64,000 nucleotides of DNA from Dryococelus australis (GCA_029891345.1 CM056995.1:219444260-219508259), one strand, 5' to 3'. Counted from the stretch's first letter, positions 1 through 12,036 are shown. The notes: generated from the sequence alone by a model not told the origin. Translations and numbers: made by a program.

Positions 1-1423
1 TGGGAAAAAAGAAATACTTTTTAGGAAGAAAAGGGAAAATTATAAGGAAAAGGAACATTTCTAGGGAAATTTAGTCTATTTTGAGGAAAAAAAGATGAAT
101 TTTTGGGGGGGGGGGAACGTAAATAATATGGGGTCGAATGACGTTACAACATGGCGGGTCCCCCGTATCCATTTCCGGTGCCAGACGCTGTTGCGTCAGT
201 TTTCTCCAAATCCTACTAGTATGGACCTTTCTCAAACTGTTCACTATTGTACTGTTAAACAAAATTTGTTTACAGCCATGCATCACCACGGTACATGGGA
301 TACTTGATCTTCGAAAAATTGAAAGCTAGTTCGTGTGCATCTATCGTCTGGTCTTTGTGTTTCGGCAAACGGTATTGTCTCCGCGTCTCCTGGAAGTCAA
401 GACAAAAATTTCTGTAGTAGAGGAAAATAAAGGCTGCTGTTTGAATAAAGAAATAGGCTACCTTTGTTTTGCTAGTTCGAGTAAATGAGTTCACTTCACT
501 ATGAGCTTAGACATTTTAACTGCTCGTGTAGCTTTACTCTTCTAAACACTGTCTTCCACGCCAAATGAGGTATTTTTTTTTTATTGAACTTTAACGACGA
601 AATACTGATTTCAAATTAATCTTATCACTAAGCAGTTCGTGCAAGCAGGAAAAACTAAAATGTCCAGTCATACTTCGCTATAGTAGTCGTTTCAGGTGCT
701 ATATCTTGCTGGTCCATGTGATATTCCTGTCTCAATTTATTATGCTGCATGTAAACGGAAACTTGTAGGATTCAGTGATTTATATGTTAAAATATCTTAT
801 AAATTTATCGTCACAATTGATTAGATTATTTCAGAAACCCCTATATCCAACTGACCATGTTATAAGTAAACTGTAAAAAAATCACCAACATAAAGTATCA
901 TGTTTTAAATACTTTTAAATAGTACTAAATTTTTTGAAGGCTATTATGTAAATTTTGTTCCTATAAAAATGTTATTAAATGTACACATAGGGGGTTCCCT
1001 CAATAAAGCGTGTAACATTGCAGGTTATGTATTTTATTAAACAGTTTTTATAATAATTTTAAATCGGATTTTTTGGTTAAATTCCCCACTTTTTTTTTGC
1101 AAGTGAGTGTAGTAATTTATTTTCTTGGTCCCACGTGGAATGGTAATGTTTTATCAGGGTGAGAAGTTTGCGGTCGTGTTCGAGGTTTTATCAGTAGTGC
1201 GTTTGTATTTTCAAGCTTTGAAGTCATTGGGCGGTTGCAAATTTTCTCAACTTCGTTAACCATTTTCAGATAGTAAGCATTTTTTGTTCCAAAAGTTCAA
1301 TAGTTTGGACGCGACACAGCGCATAGAGGGGATTTGCGCCCCGGCCAGTTCTAATTTCAGTAAAAAAAAAAAACTCGATAAGAAGTAGGAGAGGGGATAG
1401 ACACGCGCCGTGTTGAGCGCAAT
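1..1423. other. Non-coding stretch, no gene recognised
   Basis: AT-rich sequence with a poly-G run near 106-117 and poly-A runs near 1365. The only open frames are under 75 codons, overlap on opposite strands, and show no domain I recognise. The stretch ends at the left duplication of the hAT-like element. Confidence 0.6.
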
Positions 1424-2414
1424 AGGGATGTGCAGTCTCGTTACATTAAAGTATTCTTTACTTCTCGTTACTATTCAATCTAAGATTCGTTACTCTGAAC
1501 TAGTTAGGTTACTTAGTTACTAGTTACATTTTACTGGACTTTCGGGAGAAAGCGCGTAGGCCGTGAAGAAAGAAATAGGTACTACAGTTCCTTACTCATT
1601 CCGTACTGGTTACTAAATGTTTTGTACTCGTCACCTTCTTTCACAAGAATACAAATATTTACGCTTAGGAAACTCGACTCAACCCATTATTTTTGCATAA
1701 AATAATAAGTCGTAGAAAAGTTATTGCACGTATAATATATGTTAGGTGTTATTTTGGTACATAGTTTGTTCGCGTTAATCTATAACAAATAGCCACGGGG
1801 ATTGTTGTTATAATCCTTTATTGCCCAAAAAAACAACAAAATATAAACATTATTTCTATCGTACAACACTTACTTCAACTTCACAAACGACTGTATAATA
1901 ACGTTTATATTGTGAGAATGTAAAATTTTTTTACGTTTTTTTGCCTTTCTATCCTACTTGTATAACAATTTAAAAATTGATTTTTATCCCTGAGGTTGCA
2001 TGACATAACACTCTTTTGTGCTGATTAATATATATTCAGGGCACTCATATCCAAATAATAATATTGCTAAGGTCAATACTTTCGCGCCACATGGAACTAG
2101 GTTAAACGCGCGAACAAAACAAAGTTTTACCCCTCCCTCCACAATACCTAATTGCTGTAGTTTCCAGCTTCCATCTTCCCCCTTCGGCCTCACAAGCTGT
2201 TGGGAGGAGAGGAACTAGTTAGTTACTTTTCTACTAAGCAACTTCGCTTACTTCTTCGGCATGAATCCTGCCGAAACTGCACAGTAACGACCCGGGACAG
2301 CTTTGTGAATAAGTACTAGAGTAACGAGTATTTTCAAGAATCGGTACTCGTTACTTCGGATTCAGCACAGTAACGGTAACTAAAGTAACGAGTAATTAGT
2401 ATTCGCCCATCCCT
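1424..2414. mobile_element. Non-autonomous hAT-like DNA transposon
   Basis: The left end reads AGGGATGTGC and the right end, reversed, AGGGATGGGC. Both ends carry repeated CTCGTTAC / GTAACGAG words in the subterminal 100 bp. The flanks are AGCGCAAT (1416-1423) and AGCGTAAG (2415-2422), which is 6 of 8 matching. hAT transposons make 8-bp duplications and often have A/CAGGG-type ends, so the superfamily call follows from length and ends rather than protein. No transposase frame is visible inside the 991 bp, so it is non-autonomous. Two mismatches in the duplication indicate an old insertion. Confidence 0.6.
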
Positions 2415-2738
2415 AGCGTAAGGACCCGGGGCCAGTCAGCAGATGTCTATTAGTTTTGACGAAGGCACGAATGCGGGCGACGTGCTCGTGGTTGAGTTTT
2501 TAATATGACGACATTAACTAGCAAACAACAATGACTCTGTCCTAAGTTCGTCTACCTCTTTAAACTATTAGTGTTGGGAACCTGTTATTTCATACTTGAA
2601 GTGTAAAATAAAACCGAGGAATTAATCTAAGGTTTTGGATTCTTTTTTCTTTCTTATTACCCAATGGCGCATTCATGTATAAACTGACTGAGCTAGAACG
2701 GGCTGTAGTGCTCCAGTCATCTATTTTGTTGTAACTAA

Positions 2739-3164
2739 AGGCTGTTCACAATAAGGTGAGCACTTTAGAAATAACCCTTAGAAAAAAGTCATTGACCCTG
2801 CATCCGTGTATTTTAATGGGCGCACTGAGTGGCATTCGCCCAGTAAAGCTGGTAATGATGGATAGAAAGCAGTTCCATGTCTTAACGTCGAATAAAAAGT
2901 GTTAGGTAACCATTTGTGATAATTTAAAAATTATTTATATCGCTTTCTGTTTTTTTTAATGCGTCCAAGTATAAAAATGAGCAGATCTGTAAAGTATTTA
3001 CTTTCTTAATAATTTGACAGTTTCATTTGACCGACGCATGAATCAAGTGATGAGGTCCATGGCAATGTTCATTTTTACAAAAGGAGGAGGAATAAACAAG
3101 GATTTACAAGTACATCTTAAGCAGGTATTTCAGAAGTGCTCATTATTTCGTGAATAGCCTATAC
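2739..3164 (+). mobile_element. MITE-A copy 1 (terminal-inverted-repeat family)
   Basis: Begins AGGCTGTTCAC followed by GTGAGCACTTT and ends with the reverse, AGTGCTCATT...GTGAATAGCCTATA. The interior shares several landmarks with copies near 26.1, 28.7, 30.3, 31.2 and 41.7 kb: CGCCCAGTAAAG at about 2838, GACGCATGAATCAAGTGATGAGG at about 3034 (given here as a landmark only) and a GGAGGAATA-like word near the right end. There is no open frame. The shared ends and interior show a dispersed non-autonomous DNA transposon about 420 bp long. The superfamily is not determined; the target duplication may be TA. Confidence 0.7.
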
Positions 3165-3234
3165 GAACGTTGCAAGCGTTTGTACATGTCATGTTAATTA
3201 TGTACAATGTATGAACAAATGCACAGAAAAATTA

Positions 3235-3473
3235 CTTTGAAATATGCACACTGAGATACTAAAAATTATTTTAGGCAGAAGGCGCATTTATTAGTATCGT
3301 AAAGAGACCTTACAAATACAAACAAATATAACATGTTCTGGATAGTACAAAACCTAATGCTGAATAATTTTAGTTAGAATGCCTATTCATTAATATGGCA
3401 CAAATACCTAATAAATACAATCAAAATATACACACTTTGAATCGTACAAAATATTATAGACAGAAGGACTGTT
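3235..3473 (+). repeat. Degenerate ~95-bp tandem repeat, about 2.5 units
   Basis: Three successive segments each run from an AAATAT.CACAC-like start through ...AGTACAAAA..., a TTTTAG.CAGAAGG / TTTAGTTAGAATG word, CATTAATATGG-like sequence and TAATAAATACAA. Unit starts are near 3239, 3327 and 3422. The units are diverged, so the array is old. Function unknown. Confidence 0.5.
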
Positions 3474-3556
3474 AAGCTTCTACTTCTGAGTCTGTGTTAC
3501 GACAATGAGCTCCAGTAGTCAGCCACGTCAGTACCTCAATTGTAGAATGGTTCGTA

Positions 3557-4385
3557 TTATCTAGTGAACTCCAACAGCTTCTGCAGGTCTTGCAGTTTTT
3601 TTCCATTTAGTGGAACTCCCCACCATGATAAGTCTTCTGCAATGTGGTAGGGCAAGTACAATATTCGTCTTTCGGAGACGAAAGGCAGAAGAACATAAGC
3701 CATCGATGGAGAGGTTTGTAAAAACTGAGCCAGGGATTTCCCTGCTGTAGGAAAACTGTTTGTACATTGATATCTTGGGAGAGATTCTCCAATATCTTGA
3801 TATACCTTTCCTTGAAGTTTTATCAGCACCGATAGTTTTCTTGTAGTGATGTGGCAAAGAGACTTTGAATGACAGAAAACTTTCAGTAGACACCTGATGA
3901 ATGGAGATGCGACCGATTCCACTACTTTCACCATAAGTTTTGCGTACTGTTCAGAAGTGTACATTCGATCCGTTTTCCTCAAAAGTCGCTTTACCTATCC
4001 AAAACGTCTATCGAATTGGAGGAATGAGTGACCATGCGCGAGGAAGTAATGAGTGATCGTTACGAACTTCCCAGTGCCACGTAGATTTAAGAGATGACTC
4101 TCATCTGTGTAGCTTTCGTTTCGTGAGCAGCTGCTCCATCGCTGAACAAAAGTAGGTTTTCCATTGAACTTAGAACTTCATTCTGAATACAGTGCAATAA
4201 GAAAGAGCACACTTCATATGGGGACTTAGTTACCTCTCCTTCAAGGTGCACCTGGAGTTTTGCTTTGTTAGATTTTATATCGTGTATGTTAAAAACATAC
4301 ACTCACAGCTGGAATATCTCCGGCACATTTATATAAGTGCTAGGGATCACTTTTGCATGTAGTAGAAGCACTGCGCAACGGTACA
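3557..4385 (-). pseudogene. Decayed DUF7869-type transposase-like gene, copy 2
   Basis: The minus strand carries three collinear pieces of one protein. About 4380-4303 gives a stretch ending in VPEIFQL; 4302-4087 includes NIHDIKSNKAK and FSDGAAAHETKAT; 3982-3557 includes RMYTSEQYAKLM and ends in PLNGKKLQDLQKLLEF. The order and motifs match the family seen intact in part at 18.4-20.1 kb. There the central motif is SDGxxGQNKN, an acidic residue in a predicted RNase H-like fold. In this copy the motif has decayed to SDGAAAHETK, and there are at least two frameshifts or stops. The N-terminal half is missing and the sequence abuts another repeat at about 4395. I see no inverted repeats around it. 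This is a dead fragment. The family name is recalled from similarity of motifs and was not searched. Confidence 0.6.
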
Positions 4386-4394
4386 TTTTTAAAT

Positions 4395-4690
4395 CTTAAT
4401 AATATTATAAATTCGAAAGTTTGTATGTTTGTTTGCTACTGAATCACGTCATAATGGCTTGACGGATTTGGACAAAATTTTGTACAGTAGTATATTATAT
4501 TCTGGATTAGCACGTAGGGTACTTCAATTCCTGAAAACGAACAGTTTCGTAGGGAATATAGGCCTATAAAATATGCCACCAACCATTTCAGTAGGCGCTG
4601 GTTGGTGAAGTGTTTTTTATATTCCTTAAGGAAATGTTCGTTTCTCCGGGATGAAAAGTACCCTATGTGCTAATCCAGAATATTAAAGTA
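4395..4690 (+). repeat. Interspersed repeat with a long internal hairpin
   Basis: Starts with an AATATTATAAATTCGAAAG-type sequence and TGACGGATTTGGACAAAATTT. Two arms of about 60 bp then face each other: 4495-4561 (CTGGATTAGCACGTAGGGTAC...) and 4618-4683 (...AGTACCCTATGTGCTAATCCAG). Sequences of this style are widespread in insect genomes as non-autonomous repeats. I cannot assign a class. Confidence 0.55.
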
Positions 4691-6327
4691 ATAAAGAAGA
4701 ACAATTAATATAGAACACTTGGTCATTATAATTAAGGTTGGGATTTTGCACGCGGGTCCAGTAGCGGGTAACAGCCAGTGCTCTATAAAATTTATAAGCC
4801 CTTCTTTTATGTATTATTATTATTTCCGCAGCAACGTTATGTTTGGTATTCTCGCTCAACTGTGGGTTTGTAATTTTTTTTCTATATGAAGTTGTTTTCT
4901 CCTCCGAGCTGCTGCACATTATGCTGGGTAGTAGGCCTATTAATATTCGTACTACACCAATGACAATATGGAAAATGACCGGTGAAGAAAAAAATTCAAT
5001 CATATATATACACTTGCTGTTAATGTCAATTCATCTGCCCATCATAGTATATCACAGCTTCCTTGTTTCAAAATATTTTAGCTGCCAAACTGTTTACTGT
5101 ATGTTTTTTAGTGTATAAACATTATGTGTCATGGCATTTAAGGGATGTCTGCACTATAAGGAGTTTCAAGTTATTCAAGCGATCATATACCAAAATATGC
5201 GTCTATCTATAAAAAAAATTAGGAATCTAGCAATTAACAAATTTTTCCGATTTTTTCAATATAATTTTGTCCTCATGCAGCTGTATTATCTGGCTCATAA
5301 AAATATTCTTCGAATTTATTTAGTTCTTATGCATTCGATTGTAACAACCTAAGATTTGAGGTAGTGTTTGTTACTACGAGAATACTTCAAATCAGATACT
5401 TATTCATCTCTCCGAAGACTCATCCTTCATCTGACGAATAATATAAATAAGCCCTGAGAAAACTAAATATTTTAAGAAAGAATGTCCCACCCTATACGAA
5501 AAATTTACTTAATATGTTTTATTATATTTAATGAATATATTTTATTACAAATGCTTACATATGTTTAATGTTAGTTTACTTATCGACAAGTAAAATCACA
5601 CAAACTTTCAAAGTCGCTGGGCATAAGTGTGTCTTGGTTGCATGTGCATTTAATTGTGTGTTAAATATTATATTGTCTACTTCAACCATCACTGCAGCGT
5701 CTCATTTCAACGTTCTCCGTCATTCCTGTTTGTATTGTTTGTCGTAACTTTAATAGTTAGCACCAAGTAGTATCTCAGAATCCTTTTTCCTTCCTATTGT
5801 CTTGCCTTACGAAAGGTCGGTCTGAATCTGGCCTTGAAAATTTATCCGGTCGTAGCTTCTCAGTTTATCTCCGGCCAGTGAAAACTGAAAGGAGTCGTTT
5901 GTACACAAAAATATTTTGTTTTAAACAGGAACTGTTTCTTAGCCACATTTTCAATGTTACGATTTTGACAGATTTTTTTTTTTGCTGCCGTTATATGTAA
6001 ACTGTTATGTTTCATTCATCGCCAGATCATATTGACTGAAAAAATGGGGAAATGCATTCGCAATTTTCGAAAAGTACGACGTCCCGAGCAATGAATGATC
6101 ATCGGCAAATTAATTTCCAAACAGTATGGATTAAATTATTTGTGTGATATATATTTATATTGACTTATGACGAATTTAACATTAGTGATTATATTACCGC
6201 AAGACATGTTTCTGATGAAGCGAAAAATCTTGACTTCCATTTAGGCGTATGGACTAACCACGATGGTATTACAATAATTGATCAAATGATTTTAAGAAAC
6301 TGTATGTTTCCTAAAATGAGAAAGGAA
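4691..6327. other. AT-rich non-coding stretch
   Basis: No recognisable gene. Short frames at 4843-5118 (+) and 5131-5352 (+) are hydrophobic, AT-driven and match nothing I know. Nothing else stands out. Confidence 0.55.
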
Positions 6328-6395
6328 ACCGTCCCATTTTTAAGTGGGTGGAATCGAATCCACGACTTCTCGATCGCTAGTCGGGCACGCCAGTG
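6328..6395 (-). repeat. tRNA-like remnant, probably the head of an old SINE
   Basis: The minus strand has TGGCGTGCCCG (A-box-like) and, about 25 nt later, GTGGATTCGATTCCACCC (B-box-like), spaced as in a tRNA gene. The acceptor stem does not pair well, so a functional tRNA is unlikely. Confidence 0.35.
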
Positions 6396-6829
6396 AATGT
6401 ATGACAGTTATTCCACGGAACTGACCATGCTATCATTTGTGTTTCTTAAATATTATGTTCTTTGTTTGTGGAATTCTCAGAAGTAGTAGGTCAACATGGT
6501 AAGTTTATCTCTTTGTGATAAGGAGTTAGTCACGTAAACTTTTAAATCGAAGCAAGTAGGTGGGAATAAATTATATGTGTAAGAACATTGAGAGCTACTA
6601 TAGTCTATTTGTGTTTGCTTTACACCTTTGAAAAATCATTCTGTGTATGATATGTGTTCATTTGTTTCCTAAAAGTTTCATCTCACCCAAGCGCTTTATT
6701 CTTGTGTTTATATAAAAAAGATCTTATTTTTAGTAAAATTTAACTTTTAGTTACATTATATTTATAATTAATATGAATATAACAGGGCGAATAAAAATGT
6801 GTTGGTAACAACTAGTAATAAATCCTATG

Positions 6830-7010
6830 GAAAATATTATTAAGATGCGTGTGCACGAATCTGGCGCGTTGTCCCTTTGGTGTAATTTTGTATACTTGGT
6901 TGATATTTGTTTGCACGAGGCGGAGGAATATCCTGGAAGTAGAACTTTAGCAGAGCTTCAGGGAGTCGGAAGTAACTATGAATGGACTATAAAAGGGAAA
7001 GGATGCTGTG
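6830..7010 (+). repeat. Dispersed repeat R1, plus-strand copy
   Basis: Roughly 6850-6975 matches the reverse complement of 27885-28020 at about 80% by eye. Shared words are TGTCCCTTTGGTGTAATT, ACTTGGTT, GAGGCGGAGGA and ATCCTGGAAGTA. The 86-codon frame here (6827-7087) is not conserved in the other copy, so I read it as a repeat and not a gene. Confidence 0.6.
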
Positions 7011-7099
7011 ACCCCATTCTTCAAACAACCATCACGAAGGAAAAAAGAACACGTCTTTGGAGTTCAGTAATTAAGAGTAATCCATAGCAAAAGTTTTTA

Positions 7100-10000
7100 A
7101 AACGCACCAAGGTTACGTAGTGCTTTAAGGAAGCATCGCTGTGGGCCTCTCAAGACTACGATATGCATGCTTAGGAAGCCGAACTTCTTGAAAATGATTT
7201 CTGTAAAGTCCCTGTCACAATGTCAAATTTATTCCTTCGAACTGCTTCCAATAAGTTATGACGTCATCAAAACGTCATAAACGCCACCATATATGTCTGA
7301 GAAAGTTGGATGGCTTCAGTTTCCATTAAGTATTTGAAAATTGGACCGGTTCTAAAATTTCTTTGGTGGTTGACGGTCTCGGCCAATCAGAATCGTGCAC
7401 GACAAAAATGGACGCCAAAAAACTTTAAAATACCGAACAATTGCTGGAAACGAAGTATTATTAAGATAGAAGCTGGCTTGGCATGAATGCTATTCTATGT
7501 GAATATTGCACAACATGTTACAAACTCAGAGGCATTAAACTTCATTCTTCAGGAAACATATCTCATAAATAAAATTTTAATTTATTAAAGAAACGAAAAT
7601 AAATTACAATTGTACTTACATTTTTTACTGTAATGGGCCGCATGGAAAAGCAAAAGCAATATCTCACTATGAAAATAATTTAAAAATAATATTTCAAATG
7701 ACTTTCTTCCAATAAAAAAATTTGACACTGTGACACATTTTCAAACACATTCAAGATTATTTAATAATATTTGTTGCAAGGAAAAATTTGATGGCCGTAT
7801 TTTGTCCACAAATTGTATTGCCAAATATAGTGGAAGGCAAAAATTTGATACTGTGACAGGGGATTAACAGAAATATAATATCGTTACACTTGCGATGTAA
7901 ATCAATGGGTTAAACTAGAGATGCCACTTTGTCCTCTTCTCGTTTACATTCAGATAAACCGCACATGAAAGCCCTAAAAATGCCACTTTTTTTACCTTCT
8001 CTACTATTTTTTATTTCTTAGAATTCATCTAGACTTCTTAAAACGTCGAAATCTTAGAACAGTTATATGAAGAGTCAAAACATGTCACTGTTTGAAAATA
8101 CTACCAGCAGTGAAACCATAAGTATTATCTAAATCAAAAGTCTTATCTATATACGTGATGTCATAGTAAAAACAAACAATATTTTATAATAATTTTTTAT
8201 GTTCTTCTGCAGAAGATTGTTAACTATTATATTTGCATACATATGTCACTGTGAGGGTTCTATTCTTGGAGTAGGTGTGCTGAGAGTAGATTTGTCAAAT
8301 GAGACAGAAAGCGACAGAAGATGTATTTGTGATGGAATAATACCACCTTTTACCTTAGGTAGATCTCTTTGTAGACACTGGAACTCTCCAATGCTTAGGA
8401 AAGACACCCATGCACATGCACACACTGATAATATATTTCAATGAAAACAAACCACTGGGATAAACTGATTTTAATTAAAGAAATATTGAACCAAAAAATA
8501 ATCGTCAATTATACCAATGAACATGTATAAAAATACTTTAATAAAATAAGAATAGTGTGTTTGTCAAATATTAAATTATGTGTGATAAAATCAATTAAAT
8601 ATTGTGTAAGCAAGCAGGTTTTACTGTGTATCAGATCTTATACCACCATCCTTTCAAGAATGAAAAATTGCCGAAATTTTAAATAAAATTAATTAAAACA
8701 AAAATATTAAAATACGCCACAAAAATATCAACAACTTGCAAAATAAAATAACCTTAAATTATAGTTTCCCAGAAGTAGTTATCATTTAGTGCTTCCTTTC
8801 CTAACATAAGGTTAAAGAGCTCCATATCAGTTCAATGCAAATCCTTAACACAAATCTCGTAGTCACTGTTACATTAACCTGATTATTAATGAACACATCT
8901 AACATCAAATAAAAGTTAACACTGTAGAAAGTTCACTACTCTTTAAAGACTTATTGTGTTCATCAAAACATGAATTACTTTTCTTTGCTCTGGTTCTAAA
9001 CTCATCAGTAGAGCAGGACTACTGGGTACTACGTCTCAATAAAACATAAAAAATCTCCAACGAACAAATTTGTAGTTATTTCTGAACGAAAGTAGAGTTA
9101 ATTTAGTCTCTGCAGAACATCTCAATATGTAATCAAATAAATAGTAGACCTCAGAAATAATGAAGCGTCCCCTGGACGTAGGCAAAACCTTAAACCTTTA
9201 ACATGGCGTCGAAGAAGTCCCTGGCTTCTCTTCGTAGGCCTAGCACACTCATAAAAATAGCTAACACTTACAAGAGGCTCAGCCCTCTTCTTAACTTGGC
9301 TGGGTCTTAAATATTAACTGGAACTCTGGGTAATAAAATCTGGTCTACCCTTATGCAGATGCTGGGAATTTTCCTAATGAGAATACAAGTGAAATATCAC
9401 GCCACTGGACCTTCAAAGGTCCCACACAGAAGCAAGCCATTCCGGCAACTTTTCTAAGACGTGACGTGATAGGAGCTTAACTACTTCCGGTAACCAATCG
9501 AAAAAATGATTAAAGCTTAACTTACTTTCAAAACAACAAACAAAAGAAATAAATACGTTTCAAAATTATAAAGAAAATAATCATGCAAACATATAAATTA
9601 ATCAGTAAATAGAAATTAACGTATACAAATTTTAACCCCTTGCCTCAGAATACATGTACACATGTAATAAAATAACACAAATAATATAAATATACGTAAA
9701 ATTAGGAACGGTGGTTTACAATAAAAATAATATTACGTGTGTGAAATTAAAATATTCATAAGCCTAGGAGGGCTAAAATAATTATTCTTATTCAAAATAA
9801 CATGTAAATAGACGTGCTATAATGTCTAAATAACATAAGCAAAAATTACCATACATGTCAATAAAACATAAACATGGGTGTAACTTTAAACCCTGATATC
9901 ACTTTAAAAATTTTAATTAAACATTAAGTTTATCCTTTTTGCCTGGAGTCGCCATTTTGAAAATAAAAACTTTTTCATATAAGCTGTGTAATCTGTTATG

Positions 10001-10110
10001 ATTTAATAAAAAAACTATAAACTGCTTCGAAATTCTGCCAAAGTCTATCGACGTCAGTAGCATGTTCACAACAGTTATGAATTACATGGGCGTTGTTTAA
10101 TAGAATACTA
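7100..10110. other. Long AT-rich non-coding stretch
   Basis: No gene, transposase or inverted-repeat element recognised in 3 kb. The 81-codon frame at 8199-8444 (+) contains a short HAHAHTD run but no domain. Composition is uniform, consistent with intron or intergenic DNA. Confidence 0.55.
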
Positions 10111-10119
10111 TTTTCGTTT

Positions 10120-10166
10120 TGATAAGAAATGTGTATAGAATATCATTCTATACACATTTCTTATCA
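10120..10166. repeat. Perfect 22-bp palindrome arms with 3-nt spacer
   Basis: Arm 10120-10141 begins TGATAAGAAATGTG and pairs without mismatch with 10145-10166. The spacer is ATC. It would form a 22-bp perfect hairpin or cruciform. No flanking target duplication is evident. Confidence 0.9.
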
Positions 10167-10258
10167 CCAAAGTTCAAATTTGCAATACTTGCTTAACGTG
10201 GCACTCAACTAATGGACAAGAGCCCAAACGGCAGAACATAGACATACAGATTTTCTTA

Positions 10259-10310
10259 TTGACTCTCAAGACCACGATGTTAAGAGAAACCCAAATCTCT
10301 TCACTCATTC
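10259..10310 (+). repeat. SINE-A 3' tail fragment
   Basis: CTCTCAAGACC...GTTAAGAG...CCCAAATCTCTTCACTCA matches the 3' end of SINE-A copies at 10.6, 21.6 and 33.1 kb. The tRNA-like head is absent, as in a 5'-truncated retroposed copy. Confidence 0.55.
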
Positions 10311-10589
10311 AGAGTTTCTTGGATACAGGCTGTAGGCCCGGCAGCTTATATGATATCCAGAACCTAAAATGAATGATCAAATTAAATCCCTTACAACTGA
10401 TGAAATTAAATTGTAAGCATAATTGAGATCTGTAACAAATAAAATGAAACTTTTATTGAATTCCTTCGCAGAGGCGATTTCTATTCGCCCTTTCGGCGTC
10501 TTCAGAGCGCAGAACTACAGCGATGAAAATGGTGGGCGTGTAGGGTATGCCCAAGTGACAGTCAAATACAATGTTTCAGCGAGACTTGA

Positions 10590-10843
10590 ATGTTGTTGTT
10601 TGTGTGTGTGAGAGAGTGAGTGAGTGAAGAGATTTCAACGGGCTGTAACATCGAGGTCCTGAGAGCCGATGAGGGTGATTGAGGTGAGTATGGGGCAGCG
10701 CCAGAATGCAAGGGTGGGGGGAACGGGAGATCGCCGAGAAAACCGGACGACCAGAGGCAGTGCTCGACACGATTCCCACATGCGAACCCGGTTCGCCTGA
10801 GTGGGAGGCGAGCAGTCTAAGCACTACTACCGCCGCCCGTGTG
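10590..10843 (-). repeat. SINE-A copy (tRNA-derived retroposon)
   Basis: On the minus strand the head carries an A-box region and GGTTCGCATGTGGG / AACCGGGTTCG-type B-box sequence. It is followed by TCGTGTCGAGCACTGCC, TCCCGTTCCCCCC, ACTCACCTC, CTCAGGACCTCGATGTTACAGC and a CTTCACTCACTCACTC tail. The same order is seen at 21590-21845 and 32944-33172. The open frames crossing it come from the SINE and are not genes. Confidence 0.75.
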
Positions 10844-11101
10844 TGTATGTATATATGTATGTGTATATATATACATATACACACAAGAAAAAATGATTAC
10901 CATAAACTAATCGCGTATGTACAACCAAGGTTGCCACACATTATCGTCACAGCCCGACATGTGTCTCATTTGTGTTTAATGCTGTTTACTTGTGCTATAT
11001 ACCACCAGGTGGCATGCATATCCCTTCGTCATTCATTACTTTACTTAATAAGTCTTTAGTAGTAGCGTGAGCCACAGAATATAGTTCACTGAAAACTCAG
11101 C

Positions 11102-11762
11102 ATGACCCAACGGCGCATTCGACAAGTCTTTGCCCTAATGGACGAGTTTGTGAGAGACAGCATCGTCAGCCTCCGTGAGGCAGGTTGGGCGTTTCAGCAC
11201 ATTTCTCGCAACTTGAACCTTTCTGTCTACACTGTGAGTCGGTGTTGGACTAAGTGGATACAGCAGGATACGCTCTTCCGTCGACAAAGTCTCGGATCGT
11301 ACCCGGCAGACCACCATCAAAAAGGACAGTTTCATCGTGCGACAGGCTGTAGCATTCCACGGGCGTCACTGCGCACCATACAGAGACATGTGAAGGCAGC
11401 TCAGGGCTCACCTGTGTCCACCAGTACCATACCCAGATGGCTAGCAGAGCAGGATCTGTCGTCCCGGTATTCCTTACAGCGTCTACCATTACAACCTGAG
11501 AATCGCCGGGCATGCGTAACCTTCTGCTGGGAACAGGCAGCGTGGCAGTTGGCGGATTAACGACGGTTGGTGTTCAGCGACGAATCACGGTTCTGTATGA
11601 ATACAAAGGACCCCTGAATTCGAGTCTGGAGTTGTCCTGGCCAACGTCGTGACCCTTGCTTCATTGTAGAGCAGCACACCGCCCCAACTAAAGGTGTCAT
11701 ACTGTAGTGTCGAGTGCCATTTTCTACGATTCATTCGCCCAACTGGTGGCGACTGAAGGAAA
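11102..11762 (+). pseudogene. Tc1-like transposase, degenerate
   Basis: Begins at ATG 11102. The first 150 codons are open and contain an N-terminal helix-turn-helix region (SLREAGW, then VYTVSRCWTKW, about residues 20-55). A second paired-like segment follows (SLRTIQRHVKAAQGSPVSTST, about residues 85-105) and then the run-up to the catalytic core. After a stop at 11560 the frame resumes with VFSDESRFC (first catalytic Asp region) and RVWSCPGQRRDP. Tc1 transposases are about 340 residues; here the sequence stops being collinear at about 11763, where an inverted copy of the 5' part begins. The second Asp and the final Asp/Glu region are absent. It is dead. The same N-terminal family occurs at 23588-23835. 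Confidence 0.85.
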
Positions 11763-11950
11763 GGGTATGGTACACAGCGACACCTGTGGAGTGCTTACAA
11801 CCACACGATGAAGCTATCCTCAATGCTGGTGGTCTGCCGGGGTCAACCCGAGCCTTCTTAACGTTTGTTTGAACCCTCATGTTCCCACTGCATTCAACAC
11901 CAACTCACAGTGCAGGCAGAATGGTTCATGTGACGAGCAAATTTTCTTTC
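11763..11950 (-). repeat. Inverted second copy of the Tc1 5' region
   Basis: This segment, read on the minus strand, matches 11200-11390 of the adjacent transposase frame. Shared words include ACGATGAA, GGTGGTCTGCCGGG, CAACACC.ACTCACAGTG and AGACAGAA/GGCAGAA before GGTTCA. Read in reverse it still shows a CTVSWC-type remnant of the helix-turn-helix. The two copies lie head to head, about 370 bp apart. Confidence 0.75.
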
Positions 11951-12036
11951 GTGAAGGTGAATCACACATTTGATCTTCAAATTTTAACTCTCAACATAAG
12001 CAGACGACGCCAACACACACTGAAAGATAAGATCTT

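Noticed and set aside
6328..6395. Functional tRNA gene on the minus strand
   Set aside because: A- and B-box-like words are present, but no complete cloverleaf with a paired acceptor stem could be drawn; it is kept only as a SINE-like remnant.
11250..11513. 87-codon minus-strand frame with DETVLFDGGLPGT
   Set aside because: Antisense to the Tc1 frame. Its transposon-like look is explained by the inverted duplicate at 11763-11950, so it is not a separate gene.
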